Shown: positions 8,186-16,741, counted from the first letter of the stretch. The stretch: DNA of 64,000 nucleotides from Siccirubricoccus deserti (GCF_014283215.1 NZ_JACOMF010000016.1:1-64000), one strand, 5' to 3'. Notes: generated by a model not told the origin, from the sequence alone. A program made the numbers and translations.

Positions 8186-9166
8186 CTATTCCACCCGGAT
8201 CCCTGCCTCCCGCACCACCCGGCCCCAGCGTTCGCGCTCGGCAGCGATGAAGCTGCGGGTCTCGTCGGCGTTGCGGAAGCGGGCGGCGACGCCCTGCTGG
8301 GCGAAGGCCTGCGGCAGGTCGGTCTCGCGCAGCGCCCATTCCACCGCCGCCTCCAGCCGGCGCAGCGCTGGCACCGGCGTTGCCGCAGGGGCCACCAGCG
8401 CGTGCCAGGACCCGGCCTCGAAGCCGGGCAGCCCGGCCTCGGCGGTGGTCGGCACCGCCGGCAGGATCGGCTGGCGTGCCGCGGCCGCCACCGCCAGCAC
8501 CCGGGCCCGGCCACTCTCCACCGCGCCGCGCATCAGGCTGTAGCCGTCCAGCAGCAGCTGAATCCGCCCGCCTGCCAGATCCTGCACCGCCGGCGCGCTG
8601 CCGCGGTAGGGCACATGGACGATCTCCGTCCCGGTCTGCCGCTTGAACAGCTCCAGCGCCAGGTGCGACGGCCCGCCTGCCCCGGCCGAGCCGGCGTCCA
8701 ACTTGCCGGGATTGGCCTTCGCATAGGCGATCAGCTCGGCCAGGCTCCGCACCGGCAGGCCATCCGCTACGGCGATGACCAGGCTGCTTTCCATGGTCTG
8801 GGCGATCGGGACGAAGTCGCGCAGCGTGTCGAAGGGCAGGCTATGATACAGCGCGTTGGTGACGCCGAGATTGCCGACATTGCCGTAGAACAGCGTGTAG
8901 CCATCGGCCGGGGCCTTCACCGCCGCCTCCATGGCGATGTTGCCATTGGCCCCGGCGCGGTTCTCCACCAGCACCGGCTGACCCAGCCGCTCCTGCAGCT
9001 TCGGCGCCAGCAACCGGCCGACGATGTCGACGCCGCCGCCGGGCGGGAAGCCGATCAGCATGCGGATCGGGCGGCTGGGGTAATCGGCCTGGGCGGCCGC
9101 CAGGCTGGGCGCCACCGCCGGGGCGGCGGCGATCGCCCCCAGCAGGGTGCGGCGGGACAAGGGCAT
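8186..9166 (-). CDS. Bug-type periplasmic solute-binding protein 2
   Basis: A second 326-residue Bug/TctC receptor, convergent with the first. A twin-arginine-type leader (MPLSRRTLLGAIAAAPAVAP, cleavage after LAAA) precedes the mature start PSRPIRMLIGFPPGGGVDIV, with the ligand-binding GGG-x-D loop. ENRAGANGNIA, GSAGAGGPSHLALE, HVPYRGSAPAVQDL and VPTTAEAGLPGFE mark the remaining conserved loops. The ATG at 9166 is supported by a GGAGGACC ribosome site; the much longer open frame running to 9616 crosses the intergenic region and is rejected. It diverges from the VOC gene, and the pair may share regulation through the palindrome at 9386-9425. Confidence 0.92.
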   Translation of the reverse strand: MPLSRRTLLGAIAAAPAVAPSLAAAQADYPSRPIRMLIGFPPGGGVDIVGRLLAPKLQERLGQPVLVENRAGANGNIAMEAAVKAPADGYTLFYGNVGNLGVTNALYHSLPFDTLRDFVPIAQTMESSLVIAVADGLPVRSLAELIAYAKANPGKLDAGSAGAGGPSHLALELFKRQTGTEIVHVPYRGSAPAVQDLAGGRIQLLLDGYSLMRGAVESGRARVLAVAAAARQPILPAVPTTAEAGLPGFEAGSWHALVAPAATPVPALRRLEAAVEWALRETDLPQAFAQQGVAARFRNADETRSFIAAERERWGRVVREAGIRVE

Positions 9167-9503
9167 CTGGGGTCCTCCCGGATCATTCTTGCCGGCGATG
9201 CTCGCCGCCTTCCACGGGTGGACGCAACCCCGCTTTACGGCCCGCCATCCTGCGTGCGAGCCTGCGCCCCAGCGCCGGCCCGGACCCGATGCGCGTCGAT
9301 GATCGTCGCCACGACCCGGGCCCGGCCAATGTCTGACCGGCAGCGTCCGAACCTGACTGCGCCCAGCCAGGTGGCCGCTGCGTTCGGAGCGGTTTCCACA
9401 TGCCGTTGCCTGCGGAACCCGCTCCTGGCTTTGATGTGTCGAGTGAATAGCCTCCGCGGTGGGATCCACCCCGGGAGGTTCGCCTGAGGGAGAGGAAATC
9501 GCC
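9167..9503. other. Divergent intergenic region, 337 bases, no gene seen
   Basis: This stretch separates the leftward receptor gene from the rightward VOC gene. I see no convincing gene in it: frames crossing it have atypical composition and no ribosome sites. It contains the large inverted repeat listed at 9386-9425. Near its right end a GGGAGAGGAAA sequence forms the ribosome site of the VOC gene. I could not identify a convincing -35/-10 pair for either gene. Confidence 0.6.
9386..9425. repeat. Inverted repeat, 12-base arms
   Basis: GGAGCGGTTTCC (9386-9397) and GGAACCCGCTCC (9414-9425) are inverted copies with a single mismatch, separated by 16 bases. It lies about 80 bases before the VOC gene start and could be an operator for a dimeric regulator or an RNA hairpin in a leader. 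No regulator gene is adjacent. Confidence 0.6.
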
Positions 9504-10388
9504 ATGGACGGCCTGACCAAGATCGAATGCCCCTGGAACCGCACCACGGAATCGCTCGGCAATGTGGTCGAGCTGCAGCATGTGAACCTGCGGGTGCCGG
9601 ACCAGCTCAAGGCCACGGCCTTCTACATCTCGGCGCTCGGCCTGACCCGTGACCCCTACCTTGTCACCGGCATCGACAACATGTGGGCCAATGTCGGCGT
9701 CAGCCAGTTCCACCTGCCGACCGGGCCGGCGCAGAAGCTGCGCGGCATCGTCGGGCTGGTGGTGCCGGACCGCGCCCAGCTGCTGCACCGGCTGCAGAAC
9801 GCCCGGCGCTGGCTGGACGGCACGCAATACGGCTTCGAGGAAGCGGCCGACCACGTCGACGTCACCTGCCCCTGGGGCAACCGCATCCGCGTCCATGCAC
9901 CGGACGCCGAGCGCTTCGGCCGCATCAACCTCGGCATGCCCTATGTCGCCTTCGACGTGGCGCCCGGCACCCTGCCCGGCATCGTCCGCTTCTACCGGGA
10001 CATCGTCCAGGCGCCGGCCAGCCTCGAGAACGACGAGGCCCGGGTGCTGGTGGCGAACGGCCAGTACCTGCTGTTCCGCGAGACCGACGCGCCGCAGCCG
10101 GAGTACGACGGTCACCACATCCAGCTCGCCTTCGTCGATTTCGGCGGGGTGCATGCGCGGCTGGCCGAGCGCGGGCTGATCAGCCAGGAAGACAGCCAGC
10201 ACCAGTACCGCTTCATCGACATCGTCGACCCGGAGAACGGCAAGCTGCTGTTCCAGGTCGAGCACGAGATCCGCTCGATGACGCACCCGCTGTTCATGCG
10301 GAAGCTGGTCAACCGCAACGCCGCGGTGACCAACCTGATCTATGCCACCGGCCATGAGTCGCTGGCCTGGGCGATGCCGCCGGAATAG
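9504..10388 (+). CDS. VOC-superfamily protein (extradiol-dioxygenase-like, two modules)
   Basis: A 294-residue protein built from two vicinal-oxygen-chelate modules, as in type I extradiol dioxygenases and glyoxalase-like enzymes. VVELQHVNLRVPDQ opens module 1 and carries a candidate metal His. YVAFDVAPGT opens module 2, whose YDGHHIQLAFVDF and FQVEHEI segments provide a His and Glu in the places of metal ligands. The partner of module 1 is less clear, so metal binding is probable but not certain. It starts at an ATG eight bases after a GAGAGGAA ribosome site. It converges with the oxidoreductase gene, sharing the hairpin at 10404-10424. The substrate is unknown; ring cleavage of a catechol is possible but unproven. 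Confidence 0.8.
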   Translation: MDGLTKIECPWNRTTESLGNVVELQHVNLRVPDQLKATAFYISALGLTRDPYLVTGIDNMWANVGVSQFHLPTGPAQKLRGIVGLVVPDRAQLLHRLQNARRWLDGTQYGFEEAADHVDVTCPWGNRIRVHAPDAERFGRINLGMPYVAFDVAPGTLPGIVRFYRDIVQAPASLENDEARVLVANGQYLLFRETDAPQPEYDGHHIQLAFVDFGGVHARLAERGLISQEDSQHQYRFIDIVDPENGKLLFQVEHEIRSMTHPLFMRKLVNRNAAVTNLIYATGHESLAWAMPPE

Positions 10389-10403
10389 GCGGCAGCGTCC
10401 TGT

Positions 10404-10424
10404 GGGGTAGGCCGCGCCTACCCC
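10404..10424. terminator. Perfect hairpin shared by convergent genes
   Basis: GGGGTAGGC (10404-10412), cgc, and GCCTACCCC (10416-10424) form a perfect 9-bp stem with a three-base loop. It overlaps the stop codon of the leftward oxidoreductase gene. There is no T-run on either strand, so it is a bidirectional stem rather than a classical intrinsic terminator. Confidence 0.65.
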
Positions 10425-11392
10425 TCCACCGCCGTCGGCGCCCCGCCGGCGGCGAGGGACCGGACGATCGCCTCGAAGGCCGCGACATTCGCCACCGCCT
10501 GGTCGGGCGGCAGCGGATAGGGCGCGCCGCCACCGGCCGCCTCGGCGAAGGCCTCCAGCTCGGCGCGCAGCGTATCGACCGGCGGTGCGGTGATCAGCTC
10601 CGGCGCCCGGCCGCTCTCGCGCAGCACCACATCGGTGTCGTTCACCGCCTCCACGCTGCCGCGCTCGCCGAACAGGTGCAGCCGCCAGAAGCGCGGCGTC
10701 GCCCGCACCATCGACAGCGTGCCGGAGATGCCGCAGGCGAATTCCAGCATGACCGAGAAGCTGTCCAAGGCCCCCGGCGGCGGCTTGCGCTGCACCAGCA
10801 GGGTCGAGACCCGCGTCGCCGGCCCGACCAGGGCGGTGAAGCTGTCGATCACATGCACGCCGGTGCCGGTCATGCCGCCGGCCGGGGATTCCGCCGGATC
10901 GCTGCGCCAGGGGGCGAAGTTGCGCGAGGAATTCTCGTTGCTCGAATGCCCCTCGATATGCAGCAGCGTGCCCAGCCGCCCTTCCGCCAGCACCCGCTTC
11001 ATCGTCGCCAGGCTCGGCAGGAAGCGCCGGTTGTGGCCGACCGCAAGCGGCACGCCGGCGGCGGCGCAGGCCGCGATGGCGGCGACCGCATCGGCCCGCG
11101 TCAGGGTCAGCGGCTTCTCGCAGAACACCGGCAGCCGGCGCGCGGCGACCGCCTGGATCAGCGCGAGATGCGCGCGATGCGGCGCGGCGATGACCACGGC
11201 CCGCACCTCCGGATCATCCAGCATCGCCTCCAGGGTGGAGGAGAAGCGCAGCCCGTATTCCGCGGCGACCGGCGCGCCCGCCCCGGCATGGCGGCTCATC
11301 GCATGAACGAAGCGGATCCTGCCGCTGCCGCGCGCTGCCTGCAGCAGCTCGCGCCCCCACCAGCCAGTGCCGATGATGCCTGCGGTGATCAT
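10418..11392 (-). CDS. Gfo/Idh/MocA-family NAD(P)-dependent oxidoreductase
   Basis: A 324-residue cytoplasmic dehydrogenase of the glucose-fructose oxidoreductase/inositol dehydrogenase family. The N-terminal Rossmann fold has GIIGTGWWGREL (dinucleotide-binding glycines at residues 6-13), and the family lysine lies in FCEKPLTLTRADA near residue 93. GHNRRFLPS and the TGTGVHVIDSF segment, with the catalytic-site Asp and His, follow in the C-terminal beta-sheet domain. Length is normal. It diverges from Bug receptor 3 with about 100 bases between the starts, suggesting that the receptor imports the substrate of this enzyme or a precursor. Substrate specificity (sugar, inositol or other polyol) cannot be read from the sequence. 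Confidence 0.9.
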   Translation of the reverse strand: MITAGIIGTGWWGRELLQAARGSGRIRFVHAMSRHAGAGAPVAAEYGLRFSSTLEAMLDDPEVRAVVIAAPHRAHLALIQAVAARRLPVFCEKPLTLTRADAVAAIAACAAAGVPLAVGHNRRFLPSLATMKRVLAEGRLGTLLHIEGHSSNENSSRNFAPWRSDPAESPAGGMTGTGVHVIDSFTALVGPATRVSTLLVQRKPPPGALDSFSVMLEFACGISGTLSMVRATPRFWRLHLFGERGSVEAVNDTDVVLRESGRAPELITAPPVDTLRAELEAFAEAAGGGAPYPLPPDQAVANVAAFEAIVRSLAAGGAPTAVEG

Positions 11393-11495
11393 GCGTCGTT
11401 TCCCTTTCTCTCGTTGCTGCTAGGCTAGAGCAAACACTCCCGGCTGGCTGCACAGGGGGCGACGGAATCACCCGTCGGATGGAGGAGACACCGGA

Positions 11496-12446
11496 ATGCG
11501 CATTCTGCTCGCGCTGCTGCTTGGCTGCACGATGGCCGCGCCGGCGGGCGCCGCCTGGCCGGAGCGGCCGGTCACCATCGTCGTGCCCTTCGGCCCCGGC
11601 GGCGGCGCCGACATCGCCGCGCGCAGCATCGGCCGCTGGCTGGAAGGGCGGCTCGGCCAGCCCTTCGTCATCGTCAACCGGGGCGGCGCCGGCGGCGAGA
11701 TCGGCTTCACCGCCACCGCCCGCGCCGCGCCGGACGGCTACACCATCGGCGTCATCACCATGCCGAACCTCGTCACCATCCCGATCGAGCGCCGGGCGCA
11801 GTATGCGGTGGAGCAACTCGCCCCGGTGGCGAATCTGGTGGATGACGTGGGCGGGGTCTTCGTCCGCGCGGATAGCCCGTTCCGCAGCCTCGCCGACCTC
11901 GTCGCTGCGGCGAAGGCGAGGCCCGAGGCGGTGTCCTTCGGCACCACCGGCATCGGCACCTATGCGCATTTCGGCATGCTGGCGCTGGAACGGCAGGCTG
12001 GCATCTCGCTGACGCCGGTCGCCTACGGCGGCACCGCGGCGATGCGGGCGGCGCTGCTGCAAGGCGGGCTGCAGGTGGCCGGTGTCAGCATGACGGATGC
12101 GACGGCCGAGATGCAGGCCGGCCAGGTGCGCGCGCTCGGCCAGATGGCCGCCCGGCGCTGGTCCGGCACGCCGGATGTGCCGACCTTGCGGGAACAGGGC
12201 TTCGATGTGGTGCTGAGCTCCATGCGCGGCTTCGCCGCCCCGGCCGGCACGCCGCCGGAGATCCTGCGCCGCCTGTCGGATGCGATCGGCGCGGCAGCGG
12301 AGGATGCGGAGTTCCGCCGCATGGCGGAACGCCAGGCGATGCCGCTGCGCTTCCTCGACTCCGCCGCCTTCGCCGCGGAGATCGCGGCGCAGCAGACGCA
12401 GTACCGCACCCAGTGGCAGGCGCAGCCGTGGCGGGAACGCGACTAG
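11496..12446 (+). CDS. Bug-type periplasmic solute-binding protein 3
   Basis: A 316-residue Bug/TctC receptor. The signal peptide (MRILLALLLGCTMAAPAGAA) is of plain Sec type, unlike the arginine-pair leaders of the other four receptors here. The mature part begins PERPVTIVVPFGPGGGADIA with the ligand loop, then GGAGGEIGFTATARAAPDGY, SFGTTGIGTYAHF, TPVAYGGTAAM and DVPTLREQGFDVV. A GGAGGAGA ribosome site lies 11 bases before the start. It ends one base before the stop of the convergent enoyl-CoA hydratase gene, so the 3' ends of the two transcripts must overlap. Ligand unknown. Confidence 0.92.
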   Translation: MRILLALLLGCTMAAPAGAAWPERPVTIVVPFGPGGGADIAARSIGRWLEGRLGQPFVIVNRGGAGGEIGFTATARAAPDGYTIGVITMPNLVTIPIERRAQYAVEQLAPVANLVDDVGGVFVRADSPFRSLADLVAAAKARPEAVSFGTTGIGTYAHFGMLALERQAGISLTPVAYGGTAAMRAALLQGGLQVAGVSMTDATAEMQAGQVRALGQMAARRWSGTPDVPTLREQGFDVVLSSMRGFAAPAGTPPEILRRLSDAIGAAAEDAEFRRMAERQAMPLRFLDSAAFAAEIAAQQTQYRTQWQAQPWRERD

Positions 12447-12447
12447 G

Positions 12448-13188
12448 CTATTGCTTGAAACTGGCCATCGCCGTCCGCCATTCGGCGGCGGCGAGATTCT
12501 CCTCGATCGCCAGCAGCTCGGTCGCCAGCGCGCCGCGCGGGTCGCGGTCCAGCCCCTCCTCGATGCAGCGCTTGGCCATGCGCAGCGCGGCCGGCGGGGC
12601 CTTGGCGATCACCGCGGTGATCTCCTCCACCGCCGCCGCCAATGCTTCCGGCGCAACGAGACGGGTGACCAGCCCATGCGCCAGCGCCTCCGCGGCAGTC
12701 AGCGTGCGGCCGGTGAACATCAGATCCTTCGCCAGCCGCTTGCCGAGCACCCGCGGCAGCCGCTGGGTCGCGCCCACGGTGCCCCACAGCGCCTCCGGCG
12801 TGCGGAAGCTCGCGGCCGGGGTGGCGATGATGAAGTCGCAGGCCGCGGCGATCTCGACGCCGGAGCCGACCGCCGGCCCCTCCACCATCGCCACCGCCGG
12901 CATCGGCAGCGCCTCCAGCGCGGCATAGGCGGCGAAGCCCTTGACCCGGCGCGCCCGCACCTGGTCGTCGCTCATGCCCTGGCGTTCCTTGAGGTCAGCA
13001 CCGGCGCAGAAGACCGGCCCCTCGGCCCGCAGCACCACCAGCCGCGCCGCATCCTCCGTCGCTTGGCGACAGGCCATGACCAGCGCCTCGGCCAGCGCGA
13101 CGTTCAGCGCATTGCGCGCCGCCGGCCGGTTCAGCGTAAGGGTGACGACGCCGCGCGCATCGGCGGCATAGCGAACCACCTCGGTCAT
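12448..13188 (-). CDS. Enoyl-CoA hydratase/isomerase family protein A
   Basis: A 246-residue crotonase-fold enzyme acting on acyl-CoA thioesters. RPAARNALNVALAEAL and FCAGADLKERQ supply the first oxyanion-hole segment. VEGPAVGSGVEIAAACDFII is the second, and it carries Glu at the acid position near residue 110 rather than the usual sequence around the first catalytic Glu. TPEALWGTVGATQRLPRVLG precedes the C-terminal helices. Its start codon overlaps the stop of hydratase B by four bases, so the two are translationally coupled and presumably act in sequence on the same CoA pathway. Methylglutaconyl-CoA hydratase-type or isomerase activity are both possible; the sequence alone does not decide. 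Confidence 0.88.
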   Translation of the reverse strand: MTEVVRYAADARGVVTLTLNRPAARNALNVALAEALVMACRQATEDAARLVVLRAEGPVFCAGADLKERQGMSDDQVRARRVKGFAAYAALEALPMPAVAMVEGPAVGSGVEIAAACDFIIATPAASFRTPEALWGTVGATQRLPRVLGKRLAKDLMFTGRTLTAAEALAHGLVTRLVAPEALAAAVEEITAVIAKAPPAALRMAKRCIEEGLDRDPRGALATELLAIEENLAAAEWRTAMASFKQ

Positions 13189-13841
13189 GTGGTGAGGCCG
13201 GAGGCACCGATCATCGCCTTGATCCGCCGCATCGACTCCGCGCCGTAGAGCGCGGCGCCCTCGGCCAGGGCGCAGGCGGCATCAATCAGCGCCTCGCGCG
13301 GCACCACCTGGTTCACGAGGCGCAGCGCGCGGGCCTCCGCCGCCTCCACCGCCCTGCCGGTCGCCAGCAGCTCGAAGCAATCCTTGGGGCCGAGGTGGCG
13401 CAGCAGCATCGGCGCGACCAGCGAGGGGAAGATGTCGTGCCTGGCTTCCGGGTAGGAGAAGCGCGCATCCTCTGCCGCCACCACCAGGTCGCAGCACAGC
13501 GCCAGCGAGGCGCCGGCGCCGACCACCGCGCCATGCACCGCGGCAACCACCGGCTTGCCCATCGCCGCCGGCGCCGCCAGCAGCGCATCCGACAATGCCG
13601 AGCGCCGCTGCCGCGCCGCCTCATCCGCCGCCAGCACCGCGCGCTCGCCGAGATCAGCGCCGGCGGAGAAGCCTGGCCCGGCGCCGGCCAGCACCACGGC
13701 AGCGACATCGGCCGCGGCGTCGGCAGCCTGCATTGCCTCGACCAGCGCGGCGCAAAGCCCGGCGTTCAGCGCATTGCGCTTCTCCGGCCGGTCCAGCCGC
13801 AGCACCCGCACCCGACCGCGATCCTCAACCTGCAAGACCAA
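13185..13841 (-). CDS. Enoyl-CoA hydratase/isomerase family protein B (TTG start)
   Basis: A 218-residue crotonase-fold protein, short for the family (usually 250-260) because the C-terminal helical part is reduced. DRPEKRNALNAGL and FSAGADLGERA form the first oxyanion-hole loop, and VHGAVVGAGASLALCCDLVV the second. The residue positions that carry the catalytic glutamates in true hydratases are not clearly occupied, so isomerase or lyase chemistry should be considered. The start is TTG at 13841, supported by a GGGAGAG ribosome site seven bases upstream. The four-base overlap with hydratase A indicates an operon; Bug receptor 4 diverges 78 bases away. Confidence 0.85.
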   Translation of the reverse strand: MVLQVEDRGRVRVLRLDRPEKRNALNAGLCAALVEAMQAADAAADVAAVVLAGAGPGFSAGADLGERAVLAADEAARQRRSALSDALLAAPAAMGKPVVAAVHGAVVGAGASLALCCDLVVAAEDARFSYPEARHDIFPSLVAPMLLRHLGPKDCFELLATGRAVEAAEARALRLVNQVVPREALIDAACALAEGAALYGAESMRRIKAMIGASGLTT

Positions 13842-13919
13842 CGTCAGCTCTCCCGCGGCAATGGCTTGGCGAAGCTAGTCACGTCGCCGATGCTGTCAAC
13901 CAAATCACGGAGGACGTCC

Positions 13920-14876
13920 ATGCCCGCCAGCCGTCGTGCCCTACTCGCCACCGCCCTGCTTTGCCGGCCCGCCGTGGCACAGCCCGCCTGGCCAAGCCGA
14001 ACCATGCGCTTCATCGTGCCCTTCGCCCCGGGCGGGCCGGTGGAGATCCCGGCCCGCTTCATCGCCGAGCAGCTGGGGCCGAAGCTCGGGCAGAACATCA
14101 TCGTCGAGGCCAAGCCCGGCGCCGGCGGCGCGCTCGGCATCCAGGCGGTGGTGCAGGCCAATGATCCGCACATGATGCTGGTCACCACCAGCGCCGTCGC
14201 CATCCTGCCGGCGCTGATGCAGGACCCCGGCTTCGATCCTCTGGCCGACCTCGTGCCGATCTCGCTGCTGACCGATTCGCCGATGGTGTTCCTGGCCCGG
14301 CCCGACACCCCGATCCGTGACCTGGCCGATCTGCTGGCCCGCGCCCGGGCGGCGCCGGGGCGGATCAGCTACGGCTCCTCCGGCGCAGGCTCCACCACCC
14401 ATTTGGGCGGCGCGCTGTTCTGCAGCATGGCCGGGGTGGAGCTGCTGCACGTGCCCTATCGCGGCGCGGCCCAGGCGGTGAACGCGCTCTATGCCGGCGA
14501 TACCGACCTGATGGTCACCGGCATGGGCGAGGGCATGCCGCATCTGCGTGACCGCCGGCTGCGCGCCCTGCTGGTCACCGGCCGGGAACGCCTGGCCGAG
14601 CTGCCGGATGTGCCGGCGGCGGCGGAACTTGTGCCGGATTACGCCATTTCAATCTGGTACGGCATGTTCGGCCCGCGCGCGACGCCACCCGCGGTGGCGC
14701 AACGGATCGCCACGGAGATCGCCCCGCTGCGCACCGGCAGCGCCCTGGCGGAGCGGCTGCGGGGCTCCGGCGTCAACCTGCTGCTGGCGCCACCGGAAGT
14801 GCTGGCCGCGCGCATGGCGCGGGAGGTCTCGCAGTGGAAGCAGGTTGCCGCCGCGGCGAAGATCCGCGCCGACTGA
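13920..14876 (+). CDS. Bug-type periplasmic solute-binding protein 4
   Basis: A 318-residue Bug/TctC receptor with a short signal (RRALLATALLCRPAVAQ). The mature start PSRTMRFIVPFAPGGPVEIP replaces the usual GG-x-x-D ligand loop aspartate by Glu (GGPVEIPAR). That is an unusual substitution in the pocket and may change the carboxylate geometry. Later loops are EAKPGAGGALGIQAV, SYGSSGAGSTTHLGG, HVPYRGAAQAV and PDVPAAAELVPDY. It sits between the hydratase pair (divergent) and the HMG-CoA-lyase-type gene (convergent), so it is probably the uptake component for that acyl-CoA pathway. Confidence 0.9.
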   Translation: MPASRRALLATALLCRPAVAQPAWPSRTMRFIVPFAPGGPVEIPARFIAEQLGPKLGQNIIVEAKPGAGGALGIQAVVQANDPHMMLVTTSAVAILPALMQDPGFDPLADLVPISLLTDSPMVFLARPDTPIRDLADLLARARAAPGRISYGSSGAGSTTHLGGALFCSMAGVELLHVPYRGAAQAVNALYAGDTDLMVTGMGEGMPHLRDRRLRALLVTGRERLAELPDVPAAAELVPDYAISIWYGMFGPRATPPAVAQRIATEIAPLRTGSALAERLRGSGVNLLLAPPEVLAARMAREVSQWKQVAAAAKIRAD

Positions 14877-14891
14877 AGCGGCCGGCCACCA

Positions 14892-15872
14892 TCAGGCCGA
14901 ACTCGCCTCGGCCATCCGCAACGTGCGGCTGTGCAGGACCCGGCCGAGCAGCCGCTCCGCCTCCAGCCCGGCCGCGCGTACCGCGCCGAGGTTGAGGCCG
15001 GTGTCGAAGCCCATCGCCGCCAGCGCGGTCACCAGATCCTCGGTGCCGGTGTTGCCGGTGAAGCCCTCGCCATAGGCGATCTTCGCCGGATGCCCACCGG
15101 TGCCGCCCAGTGCGGTATCGGCATGGGTCAGCCCGGCCTCGATGGCGGCCAGGGTATTGGCGATGCCGGTGCCGCGGCTGTCGTGGAAATGGGCGATGAA
15201 GGTCGCGGTCGGCAGCGCGCCGTGCAGCCAGCCGATCAGGTCACGCACCCGTGGCGGCGTGGCGCTGCCGATGGTGTCGCCTATGGCAATGCGGGTGACG
15301 CCGAGATCGGCGAATCGCCGCGCATCCTCCAGCACCCGCTCCGCCGAGGTCGGCCCGTCGAAAGGGCAGTCGAAGGCGACGGAGATGGTGCCTACCATCA
15401 CGAAGGCGTCGCGCGCCAGCGCCGCCATCTCGGCGATGTTTTGCCACTGCTCCTGCCGCGTGCGGCGGAGGTTGCGGGTGGTGTGGCCTTCACTGGCGGA
15501 GACCAGCAGGGAAATCTCCTCCGGCCCCCAGCCGCCCTGCTGCGCCGCCAGGGCGCGCTGCACCGCCTGCGGATTGGGGCAGGTCGCCTTGAACAGCACG
15601 CCAGGGCGGCGGCGGACGCCCTTCAGCACCGCCTCGGCATCGGCGAATTGCGGCACATGCTTCGGATGGGCGAAGGAGGTGATCTCGATCCGGCGGAAGC
15701 CGCAATCGGCGATGCGATCGATCATCGCAATCTTGGCCTCGGCCGGGATCAGCGTGGTCTCATGCTGCAGCCCGTCGCGGGCGAAGCATTCGCAGATCAC
15801 CACGCCAGGCGCCGCGGGGGCGGCGGCGCCGGCGATTTCCTCCATCTCCTCATGCGTCGGCAGGTCGCTCAT
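14892..15872 (-). CDS. HMG-CoA-lyase-type DRE-TIM metallolyase
   Basis: A 326-residue TIM-barrel lyase of the hydroxymethylglutaryl-CoA lyase type, which cleaves 3-hydroxyacyl-CoAs retro-Claisen fashion to acetyl-CoA plus a keto acid. ECFARDGLQHE holds the catalytic Arg-Asp pair. EITSFAHPKHVPQFADAE is the family strand-2 segment, and FIAHFHDSRGTGIANTLAAI carries the metal-binding His-x-His. The loop near residue 265 reads GTGGHPAKIAYGEGFTGNTG, where classical HMG-CoA lyases have a Cys-containing GCPYA/GNVATED-like loop. The catalytic cysteine of that loop is not evident, so a relative acting on another acyl-CoA is likely. It overlaps the ligase alpha gene by four bases. Confidence 0.85.
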   Translation of the reverse strand: MSDLPTHEEMEEIAGAAAPAAPGVVICECFARDGLQHETTLIPAEAKIAMIDRIADCGFRRIEITSFAHPKHVPQFADAEAVLKGVRRRPGVLFKATCPNPQAVQRALAAQQGGWGPEEISLLVSASEGHTTRNLRRTRQEQWQNIAEMAALARDAFVMVGTISVAFDCPFDGPTSAERVLEDARRFADLGVTRIAIGDTIGSATPPRVRDLIGWLHGALPTATFIAHFHDSRGTGIANTLAAIEAGLTHADTALGGTGGHPAKIAYGEGFTGNTGTEDLVTALAAMGFDTGLNLGAVRAAGLEAERLLGRVLHSRTLRMAEASSA

Positions 15873-16729
15873 TGCAGCATCTCCTTCAGGATGCCGATGG
15901 CCTCCGCCGGGTCGCGCGCGGTGCGGGCGCCGCCGGCGGCCAGGGCGGCGAGCTTGGCAGCGGCGGATTCGCGGGCGCCGCCGACCAGCGCGCCAGCATG
16001 GCCCATGCGCTTCTCGGCGGGCGCATGGCGGCCGACCAGCATGGTGACCACCGGCTTCGGGCAGGCGCGGATGGCCTCAGCCAGGGCGTATTCCTTGTCG
16101 CCGCCGATCTCGCCGCAATAGAGGACGGCGTCAGTCCGCTTATCCGCCGCCAGCGCGGCCAGGTACTCATGCGGGTTGCGGCCGGCGATGGTGTCGCCGC
16201 CGATATGCATCACCGCGCGCTGGCCGATCCCCGCCGCGGTCAGCAGCCGGGCCATGGTCAGGGTCAACGTGCCGCTGCGGCACATCACCGCGACCCGCCC
16301 GGGCGTGCAGAAGGAGGGCGCGATGGAGCCGAGCAGCCCTTCCTCCGGCACGCAGAGGCCGAGGGTGTTCGGCCCGACCAGCCAGGAGCCGGCGGCACGG
16401 GCCGCCTGCGCCGCCCGCAGCGTGTCGTGCACCGGCACGTATTCGGCGGCGACGACGATGGTCGGGATGCCGGCGGCGGCGCGCACCGCATCCAGCACGC
16501 CTTCCGGCGGGGTGTAGATCACCGCCGCATCGGCCGGCTCCGGCAGCTCCCGCACATCATCGTAGAGGGCCAGCCCGTCGAGGCTCTCCCCGCCACGGCC
16601 GAGGGCGATGCCGCCGATCAGATGGGTGCCCGCCTCGCGCATCGAGGCGACCTGGGCGGTGGCGTAACGGCCGGTCGGGTTGAACACCACGACGCGACGG
16701 GGGAAGCTGGCAAGGAATGGTGCGATCAT
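15869..16729 (-). CDS. Succinyl-CoA-synthetase alpha-like acyl-CoA ligase subunit
   Basis: A 286-residue protein aligned along its length with the alpha subunit of ADP-forming succinyl-CoA synthetase. It has the CoA-binding Rossmann domain (FNPTGRYATAQVASMREAG), GPNTLGLCVPEEG, the power-helix Glu in YCGEIGGDKEY and the phosphohistidine loop RMGHAGALVGG. With the beta-like subunit encoded divergently it should couple ATP to CoA-thioester formation on a carboxylic acid. The ATG at 16729 has no ribosome site and lies only 12 bases from the GTG of the beta gene on the other strand. The four-base overlap with the lyase gene suggests ligase then lyase act in sequence. Confidence 0.85.
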   Translation of the reverse strand: MIAPFLASFPRRVVVFNPTGRYATAQVASMREAGTHLIGGIALGRGGESLDGLALYDDVRELPEPADAAVIYTPPEGVLDAVRAAAGIPTIVVAAEYVPVHDTLRAAQAARAAGSWLVGPNTLGLCVPEEGLLGSIAPSFCTPGRVAVMCRSGTLTLTMARLLTAAGIGQRAVMHIGGDTIAGRNPHEYLAALAADKRTDAVLYCGEIGGDKEYALAEAIRACPKPVVTMLVGRHAPAEKRMGHAGALVGGARESAAAKLAALAAGGARTARDPAEAIGILKEMLQ

Positions 16730-16741
16730 CAGGAGGCGAGC

